Assembly (NCBI GenBank): GCA_004369085.1
Contig: ML210292.1
Span: forward strand, 1-64,000
Origin: Coprinopsis marcescibilis
Taxonomy: Eukaryota > Basidiomycota > Agaricomycetes > Agaricales > Psathyrellaceae
DNA length: 64,000 nucleotides
Direction of reading: 5' to 3'
Positions 23,849 to 33,950 of this stretch are shown in pieces. How positions within the stretch are numbered: position 1 is the stretch's first letter; each line of letters opens with the position of its first letter. Below the pieces are notes generated by a model. The model saw nothing but the letters and a program-made list of their open reading frames with translations, had not been told where the DNA came from and searched no databases. The translations under genes were made by a program, and so were the position numbers.

Positions 23849-25137
23849 TGATCCACAATGTCGGGGTCCTGGAACCAACTGATATCGGTGGTGGTCGGAT
23901 GGAATAGAAACGAAATGACCGACTCGGTGCCAGAATGGAACACACCGTGAGAATGACTTGCCGCATTTGATGACAATGGGATCATTAATCATTAATCAAG
24001 CGCCAATCGAGGCAGCAACGCGAGACGCCCTGCCAGACCGCTGCCTCAAATTCAGACCACGAAGGCGAAATCTCCTCCTCACTAGAGAAAAAGCTTTCGG
24101 AAGGAAGGGCTTTAGCCTAGCGCCCACTATTATACCTGCGGAAGACCTTGGATTGGTAGAAGGTCATCCGACCGCAAGGTTTCCGAATCGGCGCACATTT
24201 CGCTGAGAAATTGTGCTGCTATTCATGTCGTCCGGATGTTGCTTTTCCATCGGAGAACTCCGAAGGGTCAGAAAGGGCGACTACCGTGACCATTACGGCG
24301 CCGTTGAAGGCTATTGCTTAGCTTTGCTATCAGGTCACGGTTTGAATTGCATGAGTTGTCGTGATTGGATTAAAAAGCGGAGGCTCCCCGGTTTCATGGA
24401 ATTGGCTAAGAACAAATACTCAGCGGGCGCCACCCCGTATCACACCCTTTAGCCACATTTGAACAGATCCAAGGCCTTACATGCTTCGTTGGAATCTTCA
24501 TTGGGACCAGGCTTTTGCCTAAATCGAATACAACAAATTCATACAACCAAGCAGCTTTTCCATCTCCGAGTGCTATTACTACGACTGACGCATCCCAACA
24601 ATCGTATCCTCACCTATCATAGTGTCAATGAACCGACTTGGCAATCTATGTGGACCGCCTTGTCACATACGTCATTACGACACTGAGCCTGTGAGAAATA
24701 CCGTTGCACATAGGGGAGGAGGCCGGAGATCACGATTCGACGCAGCGGGAGCACTCACAGAGATCTATTGTACAACTCGAATCTGTTGACTGTGTCAATT
24801 TGGTACTCACACAGGGTGGCATGATCGATTATTTCACGATTATGTGGCACTGGATAATCGGTCCTGCCACCCTGTGTCACATCCATAGTTCCTCCGCTCC
24901 GGATGCACACACTGGCTAAGCACTTCTCATCACCCCGAGATTAAACACGACAACTGTGCATAAAGTAACTTGGCAACATACAAATCGCCATGTGCAGGAA
25001 ACACTTGCAGGCTTCCATGAGGCCCGGTGGTTCCCTTTTTGCTTGGGTCCAATGGGGTTTCCTTGCCTGATGTCGATCCAAAAGCTTGCCGAATTCGTCT
25101 GCCGTTCGAGGACATGCGCTTCAGTCATTGTACAACT
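23849..25137. other. Intergenic; hairpin-forming inverted repeat at 24809-24877
   Basis: 1.3 kb between the snurportin start and the first tRNA-Leu. Short frames only. A 24-bp imperfect inverted repeat is the one structured element. Confidence 0.5.
24809..24877. repeat. Imperfect 24-bp inverted repeat (hairpin)
   Basis: Left arm 24809-24832 and right arm 24854-24877 are reverse complements at 22 of 24 positions, around a 21-nt loop. There is no coding content. It could be a small foldback element or a hairpin RNA source; sequence alone does not tell. Confidence 0.65.
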
Positions 25138-25265
25138 GGCGAGATGGCCGAGCGGTCTAAGGCGCCAGACTAAGGACCCGAGCGTGCAGACGTTCTAATC
25201 TTCCATTCGATTCATCGATGGTTATCTGGTCCGAAAGGGCGTGGGTTCGAATCCCACTCTCGTCA
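25138..25265 (+). tRNA. tRNA-Leu(AAG) with a 48-nt intron
   Basis: Acceptor stem GGCGAGA pairs with TCTCGTC (one G-U), discriminator A at 25265. The A box region is TGGCCGAGCGGTCTAAGG and the B box GGTTCGAATCCC. The anticodon stem CCAGA/TCTGG encloses C-T-AAG-G, with the intron (25176-25223) placed after the base 3' of the anticodon, the canonical position. The mature length is 80 nt with a long variable arm, as for leucine tRNAs. A T-run just downstream (25270 on) can end Pol III transcription. Confidence 0.93.
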
Positions 25266-25518
25266 CCAGTTTTTGTACCCATCTCCAAGCCTACGACTCT
25301 TGGGGATTTTTCTTTTCTGTTGCTTCCACATTCCGTCATCTGTGATGCCCTTGTCGCAATTTCCACTTGACCCAATTGCTGTTTTCTGCAGCTGGCTGTC
25401 TTTGCTTTTGTCAGGTAGATAAGATTAGATTTGTCATCTTGAGCCAACGCTGCTACTAGTAACCTCTCTTTTTCCTGGACTTCCAGTTTGAACTGATCAG
25501 CACCCACTGGACAGTGGA

Positions 25519-26916
25519 ATGATGGACGTCGATTTGAAGAATCAAATCGCTGAAGTCGCGACGTTAGAAGGTCCTTTCTCTCGCATTCAGCCTCCAGACA
25601 CTGACCAACAATACCGCAATCTTTTCAGGTCACACTGATCGCGTATGGAATCTAGCATGGAACCCTAAACACCCACTCCTAGCATCTTGTTCTGCAGACA
25701 AGACTGTCAGAATGTATACCTATAATCGCCCTTCTGCAGCTGCAGAGGATGGATTTGCGAGGAGCGCGGTGTCATTCAAACCAACAACAACGATCTACAC
25801 CGAGCATCTCAAGACAGTCCGAGCACTTGCTTGGGCACCATCTGGCGAAACCTTTGCCACTGCTTCGTTTGATTCTAACGTCGGTGTGTGGGCACAGGAG
25901 AAGGACGAAGATGATGAAGGACAAGCAGCACTCAATGCAGATTGGGAGTGCGTCGGGACGTTGGAGGGCCACGAGACTGAGTGCAAATCAGTTGCCTTTT
26001 CCTGCAATGGCAACTTGCTTGCGACCTGCAGCAGAGATAAGTCGATATGGATTTGGGAAGGTGCGCTTGGTTCTATGACGGCTGAAATACATGTCGCTTA
26101 TCTCCGCCTGCAGTCATGTCAGACGGTGAATTCGAGTGCGTTTCTGTAATGTTGGAGCATAGCCAAGACGTGAAATGCGTAGCATGGCATCCTCAAGAAG
26201 AGGTTTGTGATTCATTGTTACCCCTAATCCCCATCCCCGACCTACTATCGCCCTTGTAGATCCTCGCATCCGCATCCTACGACGATACAATCAAGCTGTA
26301 CGTCGACGATGCCTCCGATGACTGGTACTGCTTCACAACGCTCCAAGGACACGCCTCCACCGTATGGTCCCTCGCCTGGAGCCCAGACGGGCTCTACCTC
26401 GCGTCTGCCTCTGATGATAAGACGGTCAGAATCTGGGCGTACGTCGAAGCATCGTCCATCGAAGGAGAAGGTGACAATCGAGTGGTCAAAGTGAGGGCTC
26501 CATCCGTCATGACAAGCCAGAAAGGCGAAGGCCGATGGATCCAGGTGGCCACTATCGAGGCTGGCGAGCGGACGATGTACTCAGTCAGCTGGACTCCCAA
26601 TCCGAAAGGGAAAGACAAGAGCTTGGGCTGGCTTGCAGCAGCAGGAAGCGATGGTGTTCTCCGGATATGGGACATCGCGGTAAGTGCTAGCTTCACTTAC
26701 AGTTCGGTGGGGCCAGGATGCTGATATTCCGCCATACAGGAATCGGACACTGTATCTCTGAATTATACACTCATCGCATCACATAAGGACGCCCATGGAG
26801 TCCATGATATCAACTGCGTTTCCTGGTGTCCTCGAAAGGGACACGAAACCGTGTTGGCAACATCTGGAGATGATAATTGTGTTCGAGTATGGAATGTGTT
26901 CGAAAGCGAAGTGTAG
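25519..26916 (+). CDS. CIA1: CIA1/CIAO1 cytosolic iron-sulfur assembly WD40 protein, 389 aa
   Basis: WD40 propeller of the CIA targeting complex that delivers Fe-S clusters to cytosolic and nuclear apoproteins. Five exons: 25519-25570, 25629-26060, 26114-26202, 26260-26679, 26740-26916 (1170 nt). Seven blades are visible from motifs such as GHTDRVWNLAWNPKHPLLASCSADKTVRMY, HLKTVRALAWAPSGETFATASFDSNVGVW, GHETECKSVAFSCNGNLLATCSRDKSIWIW, HSQDVKCVAWHP with SYDDTIKLY, GHASTVWSLAWSPDGLYLASASDDKTVRIW, MYSVSWTP with GSDGVLRIW, and the final DINCVSWCP with SGDDNCVRVWN. Two adjacent ATGs (25519 and 25522) could start it. The gene lies between oppositely oriented tRNA-Leu genes, with its 5' end only about 250 bp from the first. 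Confidence 0.94.
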
Positions 26917-27149
26917 TAGCACCGCGGATATCTGCTTATGAGTATTTGGTGCTCGCTGAGTGCACGGGCTCCTAAAACTACAACCTTCAACTCCACAGGT
27001 TATGGCAGGGGTGAAACTTCTTCCCAACTTTCGCGCCTTTAAAAAAGTACCTCGGCAACGCTGACCAAAGTGATTTAGATTGAGAAATTTATCAAAAAGT
27101 CTGATGAGAGCGGAGATAACCACTTGAATGTTCAGGATAGAGGGGGTAA

Positions 27150-27205
27150 ACGTCTGCACGTTCGAGTCCCTAGTCTGGCGCCTTGGACCGCTCGGCCATC
27201 TCACC
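27150..27205 (-). pseudogene. tRNA-Leu(AAG) 5'-half fragment including part of the intron
   Basis: On the minus strand, 56 nt match the 5' exon and the first part of the intron of the two complete tRNA-Leu(AAG) genes with five differences, all transitions. One of them would turn anticodon AAG into AGG. The similarity ends inside the intron; the 3' half is absent. It is a non-functional remnant about 230 bp after the CIA1 stop. Confidence 0.8.
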
Positions 27206-27527
27206 ATGAGGAGATGGCTTCCCTGCGCCGCACCGCCATCATGTAGGAGCCGTGGATTCTGAATTTGAGAAACATCAGGTCGGTTCCGACCAGATACTTT
27301 CCCTCAGGATCATTCCTCACATAGTTATACTGGTTCCACTTTCCGTCAGACTGATTTTTAATTCAAAATATAGACCAGGGGTTAATTCAAAATATGGACA
27401 GAACCAGACGAGCCTCTCGAAATCCATAGTAGCATGGTCCTGGCAAGAACTTCTTGCCTCACAATGCAAGCTGCTTCAACTTTCAAGCCTCAAGTGACTG
27501 TCGTCGAGGTAGCAAAACCAAAAAGTC

Positions 27528-27655
27528 TGACGAGAGTGGGATTCGAACCCACGCCCTTTCGGACCAGATAACCATCGATGAATCGAATGGAAGATTAGAA
27601 CGTCTGCACGCTCGGGTCCTTAGTCTGGCGCCTTAGACCGCTCGGCCATCTCGCC
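27528..27655 (-). tRNA. tRNA-Leu(AAG) with a 48-nt intron, inverted second copy
   Basis: It reads as identical to the plus-strand gene at 25138-25265 over all 128 nt, intron included (27570-27617). The flanks differ, so the similarity stops at the tRNA borders. A T-rich stretch follows its 3' end on the minus strand. The two copies face each other around CIA1. Confidence 0.93.
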
Positions 27656-27942
27656 ACGCCGCAGGGTTGCGGGCGTGCCGTCGTGGGGCGCTGCTAATGT
27701 GTAGGTGGATGTTCTCCCAAATTCAGCCAGTCGAGTGCAGAAGAAGCAAAGAGAAAAGCTTGCGATGCGTTGTTTATGATCCGTCGGAAGAGCAGATCGA
27801 AATCACTTTGGGTTCAAGGATAAAAACAATCAATCGTGGCCCGGGAAGTGCGGCCTACCATCAAGTTTCAACACAGCAGGCAAAAATTCGAGAATGAAAC
27901 AAGAGATGTATTTATATGCTTCACCAAAAGAAGCAAAAGATT

Positions 27943-28022
27943 TGACGAAAGTGGGATTCGAACCCACGCCCTTTCGGACCAGATCCTGATTCTGGCGCCT
28001 TAGACCGCTCGGCCATTTCGCC
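27943..28022 (-). tRNA. tRNA-Leu(CAG), intronless
   Basis: 80-nt leucine tRNA with anticodon loop A-T-CAG-G-A between CCAGA and TCTGG. Outside the anticodon loop it differs from the tRNA-Leu(AAG) genes only at one acceptor pair, where GGCGAAA pairs with TTTCGTC. A short T-rich stretch follows on the minus strand. Confidence 0.92.
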
Positions 28023-28257
28023 CTTGTTCGATCTTCCTCACCTACATTCACGGCCTGACACCGCCTTTCCGTGTGGCTGTGATGCTCTGATCCGTTGTGC
28101 CCAATAAGGGGTGCTTTCAACTCCTGTCATCGTACACGGTTCTCTCCTTTTATTATCTCGAGCTACCAGGGCAACCCAGGGACAACCGCAAAGGAGCTAC
28201 ATATAGAGCTCAGCGGAAAGCTAACAAGGACCCAGGTTCTCTTTCTACCCCGACTCA

Positions 28258-29898
28258 ATGGTTAGTCCGTCTACAAGAATGCGCAGTGGCAAGCGGTCTG
28301 GAGGTTACTCTACCGCCCTGGTCAGCGGCCTCGTCGTCTTCAGCGGGTTTACGCCAGTAGTTCAGGCATGGGGGGCAGCAGGTAAGCAGTATTGATGACA
28401 TTGGTGTACGCTGTCTTACTGGCACAATAGGTCATGAAATGATAGCGACAATTGCGCAGATTCACTTGCATCCCTCTGTGTTGCCAACTATATGCGCTTT
28501 GCTCGATGTGGGGATCAGTACGTGTTCCATATGAGCAATAGTCTGCGTGAAATACTAATAATGCTGCTACAGGTGCTTCAGACGACCCCTCGGACCTTCG
28601 ATACAAATGCCACCTTGCGTCTGTTGCCACTTGGGCAGACAAGGACAGGATGAAGATGCGCTGGAGTGCGGCGATGCATTACGTCGGTGCTGTAGACGAC
28701 TTTCCGAGGGAGCACTGTGATTACCCTGGTAAGGACGCCTAGTCTCTTGATAATGACTGCCGCATCTAACAGCAGAGCTCGACAGGACCCCAAGGCTGGG
28801 CGGGGACACGTTCCATTAACGTCCTCGACGCGACCAAGAATGTGACGCGCATTCTGGCGGAATGGAGCGGAGCTGACGAGACGCACGGCTCCTCGAGCTC
28901 CAGCCACTATGTTCCACCCTACTCTTCCCGTCAAACCTACCGAAGGGCTCAAGGCAAGATTCCCAGTCCTCTCGAAGAAGAGGCCCTCAAATTCCTCATT
29001 CACTTTGTCGGGGACATGCATCAGCCTCTCCACTTGACAGGTCGTGCCCGGGGAGGCAATAGCATCAAAGTCAGGTTTGGAAACAAGCAAAGCAGTGCGT
29101 ATGTTAATATATGATGGGCGACTACAATTAACAAAGTTCCTACCAGACCTCCACTCCGTCTGGGATACATCCATTCCAACTAAGCTCATCCGCACAGTTT
29201 CCAGCAACTACTCACACCCTCTCCCGGATGCATATTACGCAGACCCAGAATCATCCCCATACTTTTCCCTTCGCGGCAGCAGCGCTCTCGAGCTCGGCTT
29301 TGCTGACGATTACCCCGGATATACGCCCCCCTCCTCCGCACAGATCGAGTCCGCGCTCCGCGGTACTATCTACGACTCGCTCCTCCGACGCATCATGTGG
29401 GAGGGCGTCAGAGAACGCTGGGCCGTCCCTCACCAGGACCCCACCAGCGACGAAGAGTACTCCGAGGTCGACACCTGGGGACTCTGCCCTCCGGTATCGA
29501 ACCACTCCGCCTTGAGCACATCCAACGAGGCCCCCCAGTCTAATGCCGACTATGGAAACTCTGATGGTGCTCAAGCTGCACTCGTCCCACACAAAGAACC
29601 CCTTGCGATCGACCCAGACGGTCCCCTCATTTGCCCCTTCGCTTGGTCCCAACCCATCCACACCCTCAACTGTGAATATATCTGGCCCGCCGGCGTGGAC
29701 TTGCAATCTACCGACGAGGCCGAAGAGGATACTGCTGCCGCATACCCTTCCCGACCCAAATCACCCCTGTTGGACTTGGACGTCCCGAGCTACATGGGCC
29801 CCCTCGAACGAGAGATGGTGGTTGAGAAGCTGATTGCTCAAGGTGGCCTCAGGCTTGCTGGGATCCTCAACTGGCTTTTTGCCGACTGGGACCAGTGA
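28258..29898 (+). CDS. Secreted S1/P1-type zinc nuclease, 475 aa
   Basis: Single-strand-specific nuclease/3'-nucleotidase family (trinuclear zinc). Exons: 28258-28381, 28431-28517, 28573-28728, 28786-29094, 29147-29898 (1428 nt). An N-terminal signal sequence of about 38 residues ends VVQA; the mature protein would begin WGAAGHEMIA, giving the Trp-1 and His-6 zinc ligands. Further ligands appear in ATWAD, MHYVGA, HFVGDMHQPLH and NLHSVWD. Family members are usually about 270-310 residues; this one carries roughly 120 extra residues after the catalytic core (acidic, Ser/Pro-rich, around 29480-29760) before a final hydrophobic GGLRLAGILNWLF helix, which is typical of the family's end. Likely role: extracellular nucleic-acid scavenging. 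The 28023-28257 stretch upstream is its promoter. Confidence 0.92.
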
Positions 29899-30131
29899 TG
29901 CCGTCGCACGTTTTGCTTTGCGCGTCGTTTAGACTTTGAACGTTATACAGCTTCTGCTTTGCCTCAGGGATTCTCTGTACTATTATAATTATTATTCCCA
30001 AGATTGTATTATATTACCTTAAGGCCGTCAACCTCAATCCCAATACCACACATCGATTGATACGCTATGAAATGGAATTGAACTTGATCTACTATCTACT
30101 ATACACATGTAAGTCTACAGACGAACGATGC

Positions 30132-32201
30132 TTAGGAGCACTGGGTCAAGCCAGAACCACCAGAAACACCCATTCCACCACTGACGGCATCCAGCAGGAT
30201 ATCATTATGATCGCCCACACCGTGCCAAATCGCGAATCCACCCAAACCTTGCGCGGCAACAAATTTACCTTTCGCAGCTAGTGGGAAGCGTTAACGCCTG
30301 CAGGGATATTGAACCAAAAAGTAGAGCACATACCAAAGGCGGCGGCATCGTCGTACGAAATCATGGTTCTGGTTTCTTCCTTATATGCAAATGCCTGGCA
30401 AGACAGCCAGGTTAGCACCCCAGTTTGAATTCGGTAGAACGAAAGGGATAACTCACTGTCTGACTGCATTCGTCAAACCTATATACCACCCCTGCCGCAG
30501 CATCTCCAGCGTCTGTCAAGAAACCTGCCGAGACGAGTCCTTCAAAGTTAAACAAGCCGCTCGGGCCAGACGTCGTTCCGCACTGGTCCACGGCTTAACA
30601 AGGAATAAGTCTATCGGTTCCTAACGCGACAAATAGAACACCCACTTTGTTCGCCAGTCTCGTTCTCTCCAAGAGGCTGCTTCGTCTTATCAAAGGGCAC
30701 GTAGGGCGAGAGTTGGCCGGAAGCGTCGACTGCATTGGTGGGCTCGACGTAGTAGGATCGCCCATAAGCCGGGACTCCCAAAATAATCTACAGAACGAAG
30801 TTCACAGCTAGCTTGAGGATACAAGTGGGCTTAGGACATACCTTGTTCGCAGGGAACCCAGCTCCACTCCAAGCCGCGACAGCAGAAGCAGCCGAGCCCA
30901 TGGCAATAGGAGCACACGAATCTTGGAGAGGAGCGTTGGGGCCGACACTATCAGCCCAAGTTCCCCAAACATCGTAGGCCATGATGGCTACAATCGCATT
31001 CGCATAAGTATGGTTCCTTTGCACCTGAAAGCGATGAGTTACTGACCAATAAAGTCGAAAACCTCTCCAAAACCAGAGACGTCCGTCAGTGGTTGACCAT
31101 CACTGCCCACAAACGGAGCGAGGCCGACAGCAGCAGTCAGAACGAGTTTGGAGCCAACGGGATCCTGTCGCAGCTCCTGCAAGAACTTGAGGTAGTTCGC
31201 GGTATCGTCTGCGGCGATTTGATTGCAACCAATCGCTTGCTTGTTGGGGAACTCCCAGCTGGAGAAGACGAACAAAGTTTGAGTATATTGTATTGGGATG
31301 GGCAGGGAAATTGTGATACGAACTCAAAGTCAATTCCGTCCAAGTCGTACTTCGTAGCCAGGTCGACAACGGCCTTTACGAACGAGGTTCGGCTCTCTGC
31401 TGTAGCTACAGCACCGGAGAAGTACCGCGAACCGCCCCAGCCGCCGACAGAGACCAGAGCGCTGACACCCTACAGGAAGCAGTCAGACATCGTCGTTTCA
31501 GAACATGTCAAAATGCGTACATGCTCCTTGGCTTGCTGAACAAACTTTGACAAGAGAACCTGGCTCTCAGCGTCCAGATCCAACACCGACGGGTCAGGTG
31601 TCGTCGTCCTAATCTCTCCATGTAAGCCACACATCATAACAAAAGACGAAAAGAAAACTTACGCGAATGAGAAAGTCATCACGTTGTACTTGCCCCAAGA
31701 CAGGCTTTCCAAAGGATGATTGCTGGCCAGCCAGCTGGGATACCACGCAGCTGCGATGTATCCGCCATCCAGGTTGCATGCAGACAGCGTCGCGGTTACT
31801 GTCGAGTTGTCCAGAGACGTTTCATTGTAACCAACTTCGCCAACCGCTGCGTCGGGTTGAGTAGCGTTCTGCCAACCAATGTCGTTAGAGGTTGTGTTTT
31901 TGGAACCATCACTGGTAGTCGCTGGGACAGGTTGGGTAGTATTCTGCCAGCCAATTTCGGGAGCGGTTGCATTGTAGGAACCTTCGGCAGGTTGGGTGGA
32001 GTTCTGACTACCAATGTCCGCAGCGTCAGGGAGTGGAGTGCCATTTAAAGGACGGGCACCGTGATTGCGACGGGGCCTGGTCGCATTGTGTTTGCAAGAT
32101 GTCTCGTTCAAAGAGACGGCCCGATTGACAGGAACGTAGGTCGCAGATGCGAAGGATCCGAGGAGCGCAACGAGCACTGAAAGTTTGAGAAGTCGGGTCA
32201 T
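30132..32201 (-). CDS. GH18 chitinase A (secreted), 538 aa
   Basis: Endo-acting chitinase of glycoside hydrolase family 18. Nine exons on the minus strand: 31663-32201, 31521-31608, 31324-31469, 31047-31258, 30842-30987, 30646-30787, 30457-30593, 30334-30394, 30132-30277 (1617 nt). Signal peptide (LLKLSVLVALLGSFASA), then a linker of about 130 residues with many NxT/NxS sequons and repeats of IGWQNxTQP. The TIM barrel begins GGYIAAAWYPSW, with SVGGWGGSRYFS and the catalytic DGIDFDWE motif (acid Glu near residue 260), followed by AIMAYDVWG, GVPAYGRSY, and FAIWHGVGD near the end. No chitin-binding module or GPI signal is seen. The frame is open upstream to 32414, but the signal peptide fixes the start at 32201. 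Confidence 0.93.
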
Positions 32202-33950
32202 TGCGAACGAAAGAACCGAAATATAGGCACTGTGGGTTTGAAAGGAAGAAGATGCAGATAACCACACTTGGTAGACCTGCACACCGCGTTGATGAGGGAT
32301 AGAAGGAAATAAGACCACAGACGCGGCGAGGGTATCCTTATATACCGATTCCTCAAGAAATTTGAACTGTAGAGTCATGAGGCAGAGCTCTGACCCAGCT
32401 CTCGGTACATCCATCCTGCGGCCCTTCGCCTCGATCGAAATTCATTTCAAAGGAGTCACTGCTACTTCTGTTAGCCAGGCATAGATGAGGTCAGGGTGAC
32501 AGCATTGAGACTCGCCTTGCAATGCTACAGATCCAGAACCTTCAAGCTTCAGGACCACTCAAACAATCACCGTCATTTGCAGTCCAGGAGTTTAGTATGA
32601 CTTTAACAGTGGAAGGGCGGTTGCAACTGAAACTTGGCGGGCGTCGTGTAGGATTGTTTAACGCGAGACAGACAATGCAACGAATCAAGAACGCCTGGCC
32701 AGATGCCCCCATAATGTAACGTCACTACAAACCTTGACAGTCGTAGGACGATCATCGATGGCAAGGGTGATAATAGGAGTCAGGACAATGGAGTTGCAAC
32801 ATCATCGTTGAGCCCGATCTAGACGAAATTCCGTTTACCCCGGGTCAAAGACGCCGGCCGATCGAGAATGGCTGCTCCGACGACCGTCACGGTGCTCAAC
32901 GATTGAAACATAATCAGGATTGAGGTATACACATTATTCCAGGCGCAGTGTGCCCTGATTCTGACAGCAGTAATAAATAGCAACGCAAATCACCATTATG
33001 CGACACATTTAGTAAGCGACTCGACTCTGTCATTCCTCAGCTCGATGAGACCAGATGCCAAGGAAAAGCCAGATTGGAACCCTCCGTGAAGCTAGACGGA
33101 CTAGATTCTTCACGAAAGAGAGTTTTCGAGTCAGAGTTAGAAATCAGAACTAGGTTCCCTTGTGAATTGTTATCCTTAGTACTTACTATCGACGTGAGGC
33201 CTCCAAGTCCGTCCACCGGTGGACCAAAAGTCCAGCTAAAAGCGCGGGGAGAGAACCCTGGACCAGTTTGTTTGTTGGGCATCGACGGCACAGAACTCTA
33301 CAAAACCCCCTGGCATTCGCACTGGTCACGTCTCAACTCGACATGACAGGAAATAAACTCCCAGCGTTATACCTCCAAGTAGAGTAGTTTGAGGAATCCA
33401 TCCGACCACCCGAAGCGGGCTGAAGTTCTGTGTCGTAATTGATAGGTCGTAGCAATCCTGATAGTGTCCCGATCGTCAGCCGGAGCTCCGGATCCTCGTA
33501 GACGGTGATACGAAAAAGCTGCATTAAGTGCGCACCAGCTATTCGGAAAGGCGTGTCCCCTCATAATCTAGAGAGCCCGAGTTCCCCTCCTGGTCATACC
33601 CCCACACAAATTTCAACATGGTTGCCATCACAAGCGCCCAACAAAAGACCGCAGTTTACAGGGAGAAAGTCGATGTTATGGTAAGGGAAAGCAGCAAGGC
33701 ATCTGCCCATTGAGTCTCAGCTAACAGGTGTCCGCAAACGTCGGTACCTCAGAGATTGTAGTAGGTGCTTGACTCAGGCAGTGTTTAACAGCTAGGGACA
33801 CGAAGCGCATCTATTTGTTGAAGATAAATACACATCCTATTTTACAGCAAGCATGAATATTTCTACTTCGTATCAAGGCGTCACGTCATAAAATACGTTA
33901 CTGTCATAAAGGGTCATAACACTACAGCCCCGCTGTAGCTACTAGCAACC
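32202..33950. other. Intergenic between the two chitinase genes
   Basis: 1.75 kb. It holds the chitinase A promoter and the 3' flank of chitinase B. A 90-codon plus frame (33074-33346) and an ATG-led stretch at 33618 with a splice-like GTAAGG site lead to no sensible protein. No repeats were seen. Confidence 0.5.

Noticed and set aside
25157..25507. Minus frame of 116 codons ending over the first tRNA-Leu
   Set aside because: It overlaps the tRNA in antisense; the nearly identical peptide at 27454-27636 simply reflects the second tRNA copy.
26394..27207. Minus frames overlapping CIA1 and the tRNA fragment
   Set aside because: Antisense shadows of the WD40 exons; similarity between copies comes from the tRNA-Leu sequence.
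25138..28022. CRISPR-like repeated sequences
   Set aside because: The repeats are complete tRNA-Leu genes with anticodon arms and B boxes, in both orientations, not a spacer array.
33618..33770. ATG with splice-like GTAAGG and CAG sites in the inter-chitinase region
   Set aside because: The joined product would be only about 35 residues with no features; not enough to call a gene.
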